Positions 44,936 through 54,268 of a DNA stretch of 64,000 nucleotides are shown in pieces; positions within the stretch are counted from its first letter, which is position 1; each line of letters opens with the position of its first letter. The DNA comes from Sphingopyxis lindanitolerans. Lineage in GTDB: Bacteria; Pseudomonadota; Alphaproteobacteria; Sphingomonadales; Sphingomonadaceae. Both the position numbers and the translations under genes were made by a program. The notes below the pieces were generated by a model. The model was not told the DNA's origin. It did no database searches and saw only the letters and a program-made list of their open reading frames with translations. The stretch is taken from positions 2,331,751 through 2,395,750 of the forward strand of contig NZ_CM009578.1 of NCBI RefSeq assembly GCF_002993885.1. Direction: 5' to 3'.

Positions 44936-46318
44936 TCAATGCCCGGCGCTTTCCCCGCGCGCGACTCCCGACAGCGCGAGCTGCTCGTCGATTGCCGCCA
45001 TCAGCCGCACCAGCGCCGCTTCGTCTTTCGCCTCGGCGCGCGCGACGAGCACGTCCTGGGTGTTCGACGCGCGCAGCAGCCACCAGCCGTCTTCGGTCAG
45101 CACGCGCGCGCCGTCGGTGCGATCGACCGTCGCGCCCGCCGCCGCGAGCCGCGCCAGAACCTCGTCCACAATGGCGAATTTGCGCACCTCGTCGACCTGA
45201 AAGCGCAGTTCGGGGGTGTTGACCATCGCGGGCATCTCTCCGCGCAGTTCGGTCACGCTCTTGCCGAGCTTCGTCGCCGCCTCGATTAGCCGCACCGCGG
45301 CGTAAGGCGCGTCGTCATAGCCATAATAGCGATCGGCGAAGAAGATATGCCCGCTCATCTCGCCCGCGAGCGGGCTGCCCGTTTCCTTCATCTTCGCCTT
45401 GATCAGGCTGTGGCCGGTCTTCCACATCAGCGGGATGCCGCCGAGCTCGGCGACGCGGTCGAACAGCGCCTGGCTGGCCTTCACATCGGCGATGATCGTC
45501 GCGCCGACATGCTCCCTCAGCACCGCCTCGGCATAGATTTGCAGGAGCTGGTCGCCCCAGATCACCCGCCCCTCGCCGTCGATCGCGCCGATGCGGTCGC
45601 CATCTCCATCGAAAGCGACGCCGAAATCGAGGCTCTTCTGCGCGACCAGCGTCTTCAGATCGGCCAGATTCTTCTCTTCGGTAGGATCGGGATGATGGTT
45701 CGGAAAATGGCCGTCGATGTCGGTGTACAAAAGATGATGCTCGCCGGGCAGCCGCGCGGTCAGCTTCTCGATGACGGTGCCCGCGGCGCCATTGCCGGCG
45801 TCCCAGCCGATGCGGAAGGCGCCGCCGGCGAAACCCTCGACGAGCCGGTCGACATAGGCGTCGACGATATCGATACTCTCGGCCGTGCCTTCGCCGCTTT
45901 CCCAATCTCCGGCGGCGGCGATTTCGCCGATCCGCTGAATGTCGGCGCCGAAGAAGGGGCGCCCCTGAAACACCATCTTGAAACCATTATAGTCGGGGGG
46001 ATTGTGGCTGCCGGTTATCTGTATGCCGCCGTCCACATCCTCGGTTGACGCGGCATAATAGAGCATCGGCGTCGGCCCCAGCCCGACGTTCAGCGCGTCG
46101 ATCCCGGCGGCGTTGATCCCCGCGATCAGCGCCTCGGCGAGCATCGGCGACGACAGCCGCCCGTCATAGCCGACGGCGACCCGCCTGCCCCCCGCGCGCT
46201 GGATCAGCGTCGCGAAGCTGCGCCCGATCGCGGTGGCGTCGGCCGCCGACAGCGTGTCGCCGACGACGCCGCGAATGTCATATTCGCGCAGCAGCGTGGG
46301 GTGGAAGATATGGGTCAT
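44936..46318 (-). CDS. Phosphomannomutase/phosphoglucomutase
   Basis: 460 residues from the ATG at 46318, with AAGGAG six bases upstream. The phosphoserine loop is [11 protein letters not shown], the metal loop is DGDGDR, and the sugar loop is GEMSGH. It interconverts hexose 1- and 6-phosphates for surface polysaccharide synthesis. Starts REYDIRG as usual for the AlgC/ManB group. Confidence 0.95.
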   Translation of the reverse strand: MTHIFHPTLLREYDIRGVVGDTLSAADATAIGRSFATLIQRAGGRRVAVGYDGRLSSPMLAEALIAGINAAGIDALNVGLGPTPMLYYAASTEDVDGGIQITGSHNPPDYNGFKMVFQGRPFFGADIQRIGEIAAAGDWESGEGTAESIDIVDAYVDRLVEGFAGGAFRIGWDAGNGAAGTVIEKLTARLPGEHHLLYTDIDGHFPNHHPDPTEEKNLADLKTLVAQKSLDFGVAFDGDGDRIGAIDGEGRVIWGDQLLQIYAEAVLREHVGATIIADVKASQALFDRVAELGGIPLMWKTGHSLIKAKMKETGSPLAGEMSGHIFFADRYYGYDDAPYAAVRLIEAATKLGKSVTELRGEMPAMVNTPELRFQVDEVRKFAIVDEVLARLAAAGATVDRTDGARVLTEDGWWLLRASNTQDVLVARAEAKDEAALVRLMAAIDEQLALSGVARGESAGH

Positions 46319-46349
46319 CTCGGCTCCTTGTTGGGGGAGGCGGTGGGAT

Positions 46350-47159
46350 TCAGGCGACGGCGAACAAATCCCCATCGGGATGCAACCGCTCGCGCGCCGG
46401 AAGGTTCAGTCCGCCCATCGCCTCGCGCAATTCCTGTCGCGCGACGACATGGCCGATCCCCATGCCGCCAAGATGCGCCTTGTCGAGCAAGGTCAGCCCG
46501 GCGGGGAAAAGCTCGCGATAGATGACGCGCTCGCCCAGCCCCGGAATGACGCGAAAGCCGACGCGGCGCGAAAGCTGGTTCAGCGCTTCGCCGACGCGGC
46601 GCATATTATGCGCGTCGACATGCTGGAGGCGGTTCCTCAGGATGATCCAGTCGATCGTTCGCCCGTCGCTTTTCGCGCGCGCCTTGCGCGTGTCCCAGAT
46701 CAGCTCCGAATAAAAGCTCGGCCGCACGACCTGAAACGTTTCGGGATCGACCTGGCCGATCAGGTCGAAATCGATGAAGCTGTCGTTGATCGGGGTGACG
46801 AGCGTGTCGGCGCTCGTCGCCATGTGACGCGCGAAGATATCGTCGCGGCCCGGCGTGTCGGCGATGAGATAGTCGACGTCCACGGCCAGCCGCTCGACCT
46901 GCGCGTCGAGTTCGTCGATCGTCGAACCCTCGAACACCTCGAAGCGCGGGGTGGGAAGCGCGATGTCGCGGCGCTTCGCCGTATTCTCGCGATTCTCGAG
47001 ATAGCGGTGAAAGGTGCGCTGGCGCGGATCGAGGTCGATCCCCGCGACGCGCCAGCCCAGGCTCGTCAGCGCGACCGCGAAATGCACCGCGCAGGTCGAT
47101 TTGCCGGTGCCGCCCTTTTCATTGGCAAAGATGATGCGGTGGGGGTTTGCCTTCGTCAT
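46350..47159 (-). CDS. mipZ: MipZ-like division-plane positioning ATPase
   Basis: 269 residues from the ATG at 47159. ParA/MinD superfamily: deviant Walker [10 protein letters not shown] near residue 14-22, then [16 protein letters not shown] and ADTPGRDD, all typical of MipZ. In Caulobacter MipZ forms a gradient from the poles and keeps FtsZ at midcell. Divergent from panC. Confidence 0.88.
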   Translation of the reverse strand: MTKANPHRIIFANEKGGTGKSTCAVHFAVALTSLGWRVAGIDLDPRQRTFHRYLENRENTAKRRDIALPTPRFEVFEGSTIDELDAQVERLAVDVDYLIADTPGRDDIFARHMATSADTLVTPINDSFIDFDLIGQVDPETFQVVRPSFYSELIWDTRKARAKSDGRTIDWIILRNRLQHVDAHNMRRVGEALNQLSRRVGFRVIPGLGERVIYRELFPAGLTLLDKAHLGGMGIGHVVARQELREAMGGLNLPARERLHPDGDLFAVA

Positions 47160-47243
47160 GGGCGTTGCGATTTTCCTGTTGGCGGCGCATGGCGGCCGCG
47201 TGAACGGTGCGGATGCGCCGCCAATATCGGAGGCTGGGCAAGC

Positions 47244-48083
47244 GTGCAAATCATCCGTGATATCGCGATGCTGCGCCGTGCCGTTTCGGCACTGAAGCAG
47301 GGGGGAAAGAGCGTCGCGCTGGTGCCGACGATGGGCGCGCTCCACGACGGGCATCTCTCGCTCGTGCGCATGGGGCGGCGGGTCGCCGACCATGTCGTCG
47401 TCTCGATCTTCGTCAATCCGACCCAGTTCGGCCCGGCCGAGGATTATGCCGCCTATCCGCGCGACGAGGCGCGCGACGCCGCGCTGCTCGCGCAGGAAGG
47501 CGTCGCGCTGCTCTGGGCGCCCGACGTTGCGGTCATGTATCCCGGGGGCCATTCGACGCATGTCGAGGTTGCCGAACTTGGCGCCGATTATTGCGGCGCG
47601 GCGCGGCCTGGCCATTTCGACGGCGTCGCGACGGTCGTCGCCAAACTCTTCAACCAGGTGCGCGCCGATGTCGCGATCTTCGGCGAAAAGGACTGGCAGC
47701 AGCTCGCGATCATTCGCCGCATGGCGCGCGACCTCGATTTCGCGATCGACATATTGGGCGCACCGATCGCGCGCAATACCGACGGCCTCGCGCTGTCGTC
47801 GCGCAACGCCTATCTCTCGAAGGATCAGCGCGCCGCGGCCACCGCCTTTCCCGCCGCGCTGAAGGCCGCGGCGCAAGCGATCGCGGGCGGCGCCGAGGTC
47901 GGCGAAGCACTCGCGAAAGCCGAATCCGATATCGTCGCGGGCGGTTTCGACAGCATCGACTATGTCGCGCTCGCCGACGCCGACAGTCTCGAAAGGCTGA
48001 GCGCGCTCCGCAAACCCGCGCGCCTGCTCGCCGCGGCGCGGATCGGCAAGACCCGCCTGATCGACAATCTGGCGGTCGAGTAA
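47244..48083 (+). CDS. panC: Pantothenate synthetase
   Basis: 279 residues from a GTG at 47244, ten bases after GGAGG. VPTMGALHDGHLSLV with the HIGH-like site, FVNPTQFGPAEDYAAYPR, KDWQQLAIIRRM and SSRNAYLS are the family blocks. It joins pantoate and beta-alanine for coenzyme A synthesis. Its last codons and stop are duplicated in the downstream 18 bases. Confidence 0.96.
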   Translation: MQIIRDIAMLRRAVSALKQGGKSVALVPTMGALHDGHLSLVRMGRRVADHVVVSIFVNPTQFGPAEDYAAYPRDEARDAALLAQEGVALLWAPDVAVMYPGGHSTHVEVAELGADYCGAARPGHFDGVATVVAKLFNQVRADVAIFGEKDWQQLAIIRRMARDLDFAIDILGAPIARNTDGLALSSRNAYLSKDQRAAATAFPAALKAAAQAIAGGAEVGEALAKAESDIVAGGFDSIDYVALADADSLERLSALRKPARLLAAARIGKTRLIDNLAVE

Positions 48084-48104
48084 AAGCTGGCGGTCGAGTA
48101 AAAG
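48069..48104 (+). repeat. 18-bp tandem duplication covering the panC stop
   Basis: CTGGCGGTCGAGTAAAAG is present at 48069-48086 and again at 48087-48104. The first copy contains the last codons and the stop of panC, so the second is silent. Confidence 0.75.
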
Positions 48105-48108
48105 GCCA

Positions 48109-48209
48109 CGTCATTGCGAGGAGCCGAAGGCGACGCGGCAATCTCCAGCCACCGTCCCGCCTTGCCGATGGCTGGAGATTGCGTCATCACCCCGCTCCTC
48201 GCAATGACG
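48109..48209. repeat. Inverted repeat of the CGTCATTGCGAGGAGC type
   Basis: Outer arms 48109-48124 and 48194-48209 and inner arms 48138-48151 (GCAATCTCCAGCCA) and 48169-48182 are perfect inverse pairs. A REP-like element downstream of panC; it may also work as an mRNA 3' structure. Confidence 0.75.
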
Positions 48210-48349
48210 AAGGCTTGAAAACCCGCTCTTTTCCGCCCCTTTCCCACAATATCCCCAAAAATCTGCATCGGCGTTAACGCTTTGTTGACCATAAGCCGCA
48301 ACTTTGGGGGCTAGGATCTCCATGTGGGGTGGAGGCAAAGGGGGTTATC

Positions 48350-48664
48350 ATGGCGAACAGTCTGAAGTCTGCCCAATATCTGATCGAGAGCCGTCTGCTC
48401 GACGCGGCGCGCGGCGACGCCAACGCCTATTTCGATCTCGGCATCGCATTTTCCACCGGCTCGGGCGGGGTCGATGTCGACCTGATCCAGGCGCATAAAT
48501 GGTTCAATCTCGCCGCGCTCGGCGGCAGCCTCGAGGGCCAGCGCTGCCGCGCCGACGTTTCGGACGAAATGAGCCGCGACGAAATCGCCGAGGCCCAGCG
48601 TCAGGCGCGCGCCTGGCTCGACGAAACCGCCCGCCGCCCGGCGGCGCGGCGCTTCGCCGCCTGA
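48350..48664 (+). CDS. Small Sel1-repeat protein
   Basis: 104 residues from the ATG at 48350, with AAGGGGG about six bases upstream. Residues 25-60 form a Sel1/TPR-like helical pair (AYFDLGIAFSTG then DLIQAHKWFNLAALGGS). No signal peptide; cytosolic. Possibly a protein-interaction adaptor; function unknown. Confidence 0.82.
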   Translation: MANSLKSAQYLIESRLLDAARGDANAYFDLGIAFSTGSGGVDVDLIQAHKWFNLAALGGSLEGQRCRADVSDEMSRDEIAEAQRQARAWLDETARRPAARRFAA

Positions 48665-48696
48665 CGCTCTTCGCTCGAAGGGCGCGAAATATATTC

Positions 48697-49857
48697 TCAG
48701 CGACCGGGTGAAGCCGCCCGCCGGAACGGCATATGCCCTTCCAGCCACTCCATTTCCTGCACCTCGGCCGCGCGCTCGCGTTCCAGATAGTCGGACACCG
48801 CCCGGCGGAAGCCAGGGTCGGCGATATAATGCGCCGACCAGGTCGCGACCGGACCATAGCCGCGGGCGAGCTTGTGCCCGCCCTGCGCCCCTGCCTCGAC
48901 CCGGGCCAGGCCGCGCGCGATCGCGATGTCGATCGCGCGATAATAGCAAAGCTCGAAATGCAGATAGGGGACGTCGACGAGACAGCCCCAATAACGGCCG
49001 TAAAGCGTGTCGGCACCGACGAAGTGCATCGCCCCCGCGATCGGCGCGGCGCCGTCCCAGGCGATGACGAGGATGATCCGGTCGGCCATGCGCCGCCCCA
49101 TCAGGTCGAACGCCGCGCGCGTCAGATACGGATGTCCCCATTTGCGCGACCCGGTGTCCTGGTAAAAGGCCCACATCGCGTCCCAATGTTCGGGGGCGAT
49201 CGCATCGCCGGTGACGTCCTCGATCCGCAGACCCTGAACCGCCCGCGCGCGTTCCTTGCGGAGCTGCTTGCGCTTTTGCGAGGTCAGCGTGGCCAGGAAA
49301 TCGTCGAAACCGGCATAGCCCGCGTTGGCGAAATGAAACTGGATGTCGCGCCGCACCAGCCAGCCCGCGCGCTCGAACAGCGGCATCTGGTCGGGCGCGA
49401 CGAAGGTCGCATGCGCCGACGACAGCCCGTTCTGCCGCACCACCGCCTCGGCGCCGCGGATCAGCAGCCGCGCCGCCTCCTCGTCGGGCGCGAGCAGACG
49501 CGGTCCCGGCACCGGGGTAAAGGGCGCCGCGATCTGCAGCTTGGGATAATAATCGCCGCCGGCGCGCGTCCAGGCATCGGCCCATGCCTGGTCAAAGACA
49601 TATTCGCCCTGGCTGTGCGATTTGAGATAGGCGGGCGCCGCGGCGACCAGTGCCCCGGCCTCGTCCTCGATCAGGATCGGCGCCGCCTGCCAGCCGGTGC
49701 CGGGTCCGACGCTGCCCGATAGCTCGAGCAGCGTCAGGAAATCATGGCTGACGAACGGATTGCCGCCGCCCGCGAGCGCATCCCACGCCGCCGCATCGAC
49801 AGCGGCGACGCCGCTGCCGAGCGAGATGGTGCGGGCTGGCGGGTCGGCTTCGGCCAC
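48697..49857 (-). CDS. FemAB-like GNAT-fold protein (peptidogalycan biosynthesis family)
   Basis: 386 residues. Matches the FemAB_like family: an N-terminal NPFVSHDFLTLLELSGSVGPGTGW, SQKRKQLRKERA, YLTRAAFDLMGRRM, and the signature YWGCLVDVPYLHFELCYY near 300. Members are predicted acyl-aminoacyl transferases acting on peptidoglycan-like substrates; no activity is proven. Seven bases after the RidA gene. Confidence 0.87.
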   Translation of the reverse strand: MAEADPPARTISLGSGVAAVDAAAWDALAGGGNPFVSHDFLTLLELSGSVGPGTGWQAAPILIEDEAGALVAAAPAYLKSHSQGEYVFDQAWADAWTRAGGDYYPKLQIAAPFTPVPGPRLLAPDEEAARLLIRGAEAVVRQNGLSSAHATFVAPDQMPLFERAGWLVRRDIQFHFANAGYAGFDDFLATLTSQKRKQLRKERARAVQGLRIEDVTGDAIAPEHWDAMWAFYQDTGSRKWGHPYLTRAAFDLMGRRMADRIILVIAWDGAAPIAGAMHFVGADTLYGRYWGCLVDVPYLHFELCYYRAIDIAIARGLARVEAGAQGGHKLARGYGPVATWSAHYIADPGFRRAVSDYLERERAAEVQEMEWLEGHMPFRRAASPGR

Positions 49858-49864
49858 CGAAACC

Positions 49865-50332
49865 CTACGCCGGCTTCACCGCGACGATCGCATCGACCTC
49901 GACGGCGGCTCCCAGCGGAAGCACCGACACGCCGACCGCGCTGCGCGCGTGGCGACCGGCTTCTCCGAACAGCGATTCCATCAATTCCGACGCGCCGTTG
50001 GCGACCTTCGGCTGCGCGGTAAAGCCTGGATCGCTGTTCACGAACACGCCGAGCTTGACGATCTTTTCGACCCGCGACCAGTCGCCGCCGACCGCCTGCC
50101 CGACCTGCGCGACGAGCATCAGCGCGCAGCGGCGCGCGGCATCATAACCCGTCGCTTCGTCCATGTCGGCGCCGAGCCGCCCGGTGACGACCTGCCCGTC
50201 GCGGAACGGAAGCTGGCCCGAGATATGGAGCAGCCCGCCCTGTTCGACGACGGGCACATAGGCCGCGACCGGCGCGGCGGGCTTGGGCAGGTCGAGGCCG
50301 AGAGCTGCGAGTTTGGCGGCGATGTCGGACAT
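49865..50332 (-). CDS. RidA family protein
   Basis: 155 residues. The family's reactive-imine deaminase core includes LLHISGQLPFRDG, ARRCALMLVAQVGQAVGG and RSAVGVSVLPLGAAVEVDAI. The long-N-terminus branch of the YjgF/RidA group; it may lack the arginine of true RidA. Cytosolic detoxification or regulatory role. Confidence 0.88.
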   Translation of the reverse strand: MSDIAAKLAALGLDLPKPAAPVAAYVPVVEQGGLLHISGQLPFRDGQVVTGRLGADMDEATGYDAARRCALMLVAQVGQAVGGDWSRVEKIVKLGVFVNSDPGFTAQPKVANGASELMESLFGEAGRHARSAVGVSVLPLGAAVEVDAIVAVKPA

Positions 50333-50359
50333 GGTCGTTCCTTTATACGAGTTGGGCCT

Positions 50360-51001
50360 TTATACGAGTTGCGGGGCCGGAGCCGGAATATTTTCGGCCA
50401 GCCGCGCCAATATCCAGCCCTGCGCTTCGCTCCAATCGTCGATTCGCGCATGGGCATGTTTCGCCGGACGCACCTTGTCGGCGATCGCGGGCTCGCCGAC
50501 GAAATGGAGCCGCCAGACCTCGGGCGCCTCGATCGCCACCGAATGATGGTGGTTCGGCAGGTCGTCGATGAAGACCGCGACCGACGGCCGGCGCTCCTCG
50601 ATCAGCGCGCGCACCGGCTCGCCCTTGCCGCCGCGGCTACCGATCACCGGGGCGTGAAAGCCCAGGGCAGCGAGCTGGTCGCCGCGCGCCGCCTGATGGT
50701 CGGGGCCGACATTGGTGAGGACGACGATGTCGGCGATGTCGCCGATCGCCGCCATCGCCGCGATCGCGCCCGGAATCTCGGTCTGCCGCCCCATTTCGGT
50801 GCGGAAGAAACCGTCGAGCAGCGGCCAGACCTCGGCCGCTTCGAGCGGAGTGCCGCACTCCTTGCGTTTCAGCGCCCCCGCAAAGCTCGCATCCTCCATG
50901 CGGAAAAGCACGCCATGTTCCTCATCGACCCACCGGGCGAAGGGGACGACCATGTGCATCAGCACCTCGTCGCAATCGGTGATCACGAGCGGCCGGGTCA
51001 T
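50360..51001 (-). CDS. HAD family hydrolase
   Basis: 213 residues from the ATG at 51001, overlapping the DUF3572 stop by four bases. Motif I ITDCDEVLM with Asp9 and Asp11, motif II VVLTN, motif III FIDDLPNHH. Predicted phosphatase of unknown substrate. Confidence 0.88.
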   Translation of the reverse strand: MTRPLVITDCDEVLMHMVVPFARWVDEEHGVLFRMEDASFAGALKRKECGTPLEAAEVWPLLDGFFRTEMGRQTEIPGAIAAMAAIGDIADIVVLTNVGPDHQAARGDQLAALGFHAPVIGSRGGKGEPVRALIEERRPSVAVFIDDLPNHHHSVAIEAPEVWRLHFVGEPAIADKVRPAKHAHARIDDWSEAQGWILARLAENIPAPAPQLV

Positions 51002-51270
51002 GCGTCCATCCTTCGACTTCCTTCGAGGCGCCGCGCGGCGGCGGCAAGGGCTTCGGGTTTCAGATCGAGCGCCTCGGCGCAAGCGACCAGATCGGCTTCA
51101 TAGGCAGTGAGGAACGACAGGATCGCGGCGAGCGTCGCGCGGTCGCCCAGCGACGTCCGCAGCGAATCGGGGTCGAGCCCGGTCGTGCCGAGCAGCCGTT
51201 CGGCCCGCGGCTCGTCGCTCAATATCCAGCCGAGCGCGTGGAGCGCCAGCGCCGCATCATCCTCGTCCAA
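50998..51270 (-). CDS. DUF3572 family protein
   Basis: 90 residues, helical: ALALHALGWILSDEPRAERLLGTTGLDP and ILSFLTAYEADLVACAEALDL. The DUF3572 family is restricted mostly to alphaproteobacteria and is often encoded beside divK, as here (divergent, 88 bases). Function unknown. Confidence 0.85.
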   Translation of the reverse strand: MDEDDAALALHALGWILSDEPRAERLLGTTGLDPDSLRTSLGDRATLAAILSFLTAYEADLVACAEALDLKPEALAAAARRLEGSRRMDA

Positions 51271-51358
51271 TCGGGAAACCCCTTTACCGCGATGAATTGT
51301 GTCATGCCGCCGATTCGCCTAGACGGGCCGCGCATACAAGGTGGGGAAGACAGAGCAT

Positions 51359-51721
51359 ATGGGCAAGACCATCCTGGTCGTCGAGGACAATGAGCTGAAC
51401 CTCCGCCTGTTCTGCGACCTGCTCAACGCGCATGGCTATCAGGCGCATCCGGTGCGCGACGGGCGCGACGCGCTGGCAAGGGCGCGCGAAGTTTCGCCCG
51501 ACCTGATCATCATGGACATCCAGTTGCCGCATGTCAGCGGGCTCGACCTGATCGGCCAGATGAAGGCCGACCTGACTCTGCGCGCGGTGCCGATCATGGC
51601 GGTGACCGCCTATGCCGGCAAGGGCGACGAGGAACAGATCAGGGCGGCGGGGGCGGAAGCCTATGTCTCGAAACCGATTTCGGTGATCAAGTTCATCGAA
51701 AGCGTCGGGGTATTTGCCTGA
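51359..51721 (+). CDS. divK: Single-domain response regulator DivK
   Basis: 120 residues from the ATG at 51359; an in-frame GTG at 51341 is possible. Receiver domain: acidic pair ED at 9-10, phospho-acceptor Asp53, Lys105 in SKP. It has no output domain. DivK controls the PleC/DivJ-CckA cell-cycle pathway; pleD, often next to it, is not here. Confidence 0.88.
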   Translation: MGKTILVVEDNELNLRLFCDLLNAHGYQAHPVRDGRDALARAREVSPDLIIMDIQLPHVSGLDLIGQMKADLTLRAVPIMAVTAYAGKGDEEQIRAAGAEAYVSKPISVIKFIESVGVFA

Positions 51722-51749
51722 GCGGCGTTTGTCGGCGACCGCCAACCTT

Positions 51750-51839
51750 CGTCGCCCCCGCGCAGGCGGGGGCCGCTGTCGGTTTGCGTAGCGATGCAGG
51801 ATCAGGCGTCCGACGGCCCCCGCCTGCGCGGGGGCGACG
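51750..51839. repeat. 26-bp perfect inverted repeat
   Basis: Arms 51750-51775 and 51814-51839 are exact inverse copies (CGTCGCCCCCGCGCAGG...). It lies between divK and the small minus-strand gene at 51851, both of which point towards it, so it could act as a shared transcript end. Confidence 0.75.
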
Positions 51840-51850
51840 GACGGAACCGC

Positions 51851-51973
51851 TCAGCGCGAGGTCGCGCGGCCCCACGGGGCGTGATAATGGACGGCGACCG
51901 CGGCGGCGGAGGCTTCGATCACCGACGACCAGAGACGCTGGAGCCAGTTGGTTTCGGGGGTGACGCGGGCCAT
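51851..51973 (-). CDS. Small protein, 40 aa, unknown function
   Basis: Too short for routine gene calling but has a strong ribosome site, AGGAG about seven bases before the ATG at 51973. The peptide starts MARVTPETNWLQRLWSSVIE and ends HAPWGRATSR; the first half could be an amphipathic helix with Trp. It is divergent from the AsnC-type regulator at 52122, with 148 bases between, so it is a candidate target of that regulator. No family recognised. Confidence 0.6.
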   Translation of the reverse strand: MARVTPETNWLQRLWSSVIEASAAAVAVHYHAPWGRATSR

Positions 51974-52100
51974 ATTCGATCTCCTATATCCGAACCGCAG
52001 GGAGGGGGGAGAGCCGGTCGGCTCGAACGGTTCGGATACGAAGTATCTACCCTGCCCGCACCGATTATTGGCGCCGAAATTAGGCATGCCAGCGACTAAA

Positions 52101-52119
52101 TTTTGCGTTATATGCAAAA
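52101..52119. promoter_or_regulatory. Palindrome upstream of the AsnC-type regulator gene
   Basis: TTTTGC at 52101-52106 and GCAAAA at 52114-52119 form an inverted repeat with a seven-base AT-rich centre, in a window otherwise GC-rich. A related half, TATGCGAAAA, follows at 52121-52130. Lrp/AsnC proteins often bind such sites next to their own gene. It leaves almost no room for a ribosome site before the ATG at 52122. Confidence 0.4.
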
Positions 52120-52121
52120 AT

Positions 52122-52607
52122 ATGCGAAAAATGATCGATCTCGACCCGTTCGACCGCCGCCTGCTCGAACTGGTGCGGGCCAATAATCTGGAACCCGCGC
52201 GGCTCCTCGCCGACAAGGTCGGGCTGTCGATTTCGGCGGTGCTGCGCCGCTTGCGCCGGCTGCGCGCGGAAAAAGTGATCGTCGCCGACATGGCGGTGGT
52301 CGATCCCGCGCTCACCGGGTCGGCGCTCACCATGCACGTCCTCGTCCAGATGCAGCAGGCGGGGGCGCAGGCGATGGATAATTTCGCGCGCGAGATCGCG
52401 CGCCATCCCGAAATCACCGCCGCGTGGGACGTCACCGGCGACGATGATTTCCTGCTCAAGGTCCAGGTCGGCTCGATGGAGGAATATGACGGCTTCACCC
52501 GCCGCGCGCTGGGCGAGGACAAGGGCGTCCATTCGTTCAAGACGCTGATCGCGATCCGGAACATCATCGAAAACGACGTCGCGCGCCGCCCGCTGCGCGA
52601 TTATTGA
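52122..52607 (+). CDS. Lrp/AsnC family transcriptional regulator
   Basis: 161 residues if started at 52122; 52131 (158 residues) is equally possible, and neither has a Shine-Dalgarno. An N-terminal HTH (ARLLADKVGLSISAVLRRLRRL) is followed by the RAM ligand-binding domain (HPEITAAWDVTGDDDFLLKVQV). Amino acids are the usual effectors. Its last seven bases overlap the convergent ABC-F gene. Confidence 0.93.
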   Translation: MRKMIDLDPFDRRLLELVRANNLEPARLLADKVGLSISAVLRRLRRLRAEKVIVADMAVVDPALTGSALTMHVLVQMQQAGAQAMDNFAREIARHPEITAAWDVTGDDDFLLKVQVGSMEEYDGFTRRALGEDKGVHSFKTLIAIRNIIENDVARRPLRDY

Positions 52608-54211
52608 GGAAAAGTCGGCTCGCCGTCCCGAGTCGGCCGCAGCCCGATCTCGCGCTCGATCCCGATCGCTTCCAGAAACGCCGGGTCGTGGCTGACGACC
52701 AACAGCGCGCCGTCATAGGCGGCAAGCCCGGTCTCGACCGCGGCGAGCGAGTCGAGGTCGAGGTGGTTGCCGGGCTCGTCGAGAATCAGCAGCGCGGGCG
52801 GCGCGGGCGCGCCGAGGACGCAGGCAAGCCCGGCGCGCAGCAACTGGCCGCCGCTGAGCGTGCCGACGATGCGGTCGGCGGCGTCGGCGCGAAAGCGGAA
52901 GCGCGCCAGCGCCGCGCGGCACTGATTGTTGGTGGTGCCGGGATTGCGGAGGAGGAAATTGTCCGCGATCGATCGTGCGGGATCGAGCAGCGACACGCGC
53001 TGGTCGAACAGCGCAAGGGGCCCCGGAACGCGCACCCGCCCCGACCAGGGCGCGAGCGTCCCCGCGACGAGCGCGAGCAACGTCGACTTGCCCGATCCGT
53101 TGGGGCCGGTGATCGCGACGCGTTCGGGTCCGGTGATCGTCAGCGACAGGTCGGCGATCACCGGCCGCCCCGGCGCATAGCCGACGGTGACCCGGTCGAG
53201 TTCGACCATCGTGCGCGCGGCGGGCAGGCCGGTCGAGGGCAGGTCGGCCGCCAGCGGATCGACGACCTCGATCCGCGCGCGCGCGGCCGCGACCGCCTGC
53301 TCGGCCTCGCCGCGCTGGCGCTCGGCAAGGCGGCCGGCCGCGGCGCGGCTTTCCTCGGCGCGGCGCTTGAGGCCGCCGCTGACGATCTTCGGCATGTCGC
53401 CGCGCTCCGCCTTGCGGCGTCCGCCGGCATCGCGCCGATCCTGCTTCTCGGTCGCCGCCTGCGCCTGGCGCCGGGCCTGGTCGAGACGCTTTTCGGCGCC
53501 CGCGCGCTCGGCCTCGGCGGCGGCTTGCTCGATCGCCTTGCGCGCGCGCCAGGCGCTCCACCCGCCGCCATGGCGCGTGGCGCCGAGCGACGTCAGCTCG
53601 ACGATCGCGTCCATTTCCTCGAGCAGTTCGCGGTCGTGGCTGACGACGATCGCGCCGCCGCGCCAGCCGCGCAGCAGATCGCGCACCGCCGCCCGCCCCT
53701 CGCGGTCGAGATTGTTCGTCGGCTCGTCGAGCAGCAGGAAATCGGGGGCGCCGAACATCGCGCCCGCCAGCGCGGCGCGCGTGTGCTGGCCGCCCGAAAG
53801 CTGCGCGAGCGGCGTCGCGGCGGGCAGCGGCACGCCGACGGCGGCGAGCGCTTCGTCGATCCGCGCCTCGAGCGTCCAGTCGGCGTCGCCGATGTCGGCG
53901 ACGCTCGCCGCCCCCGCCTCGGCCTTGCGGAGCAGCGCGAGCCCCGCGCGGGCGCCGAACAGGTCGGCGATCGTCTCGTCGGTGCCGACCTGAACCGACT
54001 GGCGCAGCAGCGTGACGCGGCCGTCGATGGCGACCTGCCCCGATGCGGGCCTCAATTCGCCGGTCAGCAGGCGCAGCAGCGTCGATTTCCCGACACCGTT
54101 ACGCCCGACGATACCGGTGCGCTCGCGCGCGAAACGCAGGTCGAGCCCCGACAGAACGGCGCGGCCGTCGGGCGTGGACCAGCGAAGATTGGTGAGCGTA
54201 ATCGAAGACAC
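52601..54211 (-). CDS. ABC-F family ATPase
   Basis: 536 residues, starting at a GTG (54211). Two ABC modules: Walker A GRNGVGKST and GPNGSGKST; signatures LSGGQHTR and LSGGQLLR; Walker B DFLLLDEPTNNLD and LLILDEPGNHLD. A charged linker of about 100 residues joins them. No membrane segments. ABC-F proteins act on ribosomes as translation factors or antibiotic protection proteins; which applies here cannot be told. Confidence 0.92.
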   Translation of the reverse strand: MSSITLTNLRWSTPDGRAVLSGLDLRFARERTGIVGRNGVGKSTLLRLLTGELRPASGQVAIDGRVTLLRQSVQVGTDETIADLFGARAGLALLRKAEAGAASVADIGDADWTLEARIDEALAAVGVPLPAATPLAQLSGGQHTRAALAGAMFGAPDFLLLDEPTNNLDREGRAAVRDLLRGWRGGAIVVSHDRELLEEMDAIVELTSLGATRHGGGWSAWRARKAIEQAAAEAERAGAEKRLDQARRQAQAATEKQDRRDAGGRRKAERGDMPKIVSGGLKRRAEESRAAAGRLAERQRGEAEQAVAAARARIEVVDPLAADLPSTGLPAARTMVELDRVTVGYAPGRPVIADLSLTITGPERVAITGPNGSGKSTLLALVAGTLAPWSGRVRVPGPLALFDQRVSLLDPARSIADNFLLRNPGTTNNQCRAALARFRFRADAADRIVGTLSGGQLLRAGLACVLGAPAPPALLILDEPGNHLDLDSLAAVETGLAAYDGALLVVSHDPAFLEAIGIEREIGLRPTRDGEPTFPQ

Positions 54212-54253
54212 GAGACAAGGCTTTCCTGACGGCAGGGCACGGCGGCGATGCGG

Positions 54254-54268
54254 TCAGGTCTGATCCAT
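54254..54268 (-). other. Possible four-residue leader peptide (MDQT) before the ABC-F gene
   Basis: ATG GAT CAG ACC TGA, 42 bases before the ABC-F start, with AAGGAG ten bases upstream. The stop overlaps the start of an imperfect stem CCTGAC/GTCAGG that ends just before the gene. Short translated leaders regulate several ABC-F resistance genes by attenuation; whether this one does is inference, and such short frames arise by chance. Confidence 0.3.
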
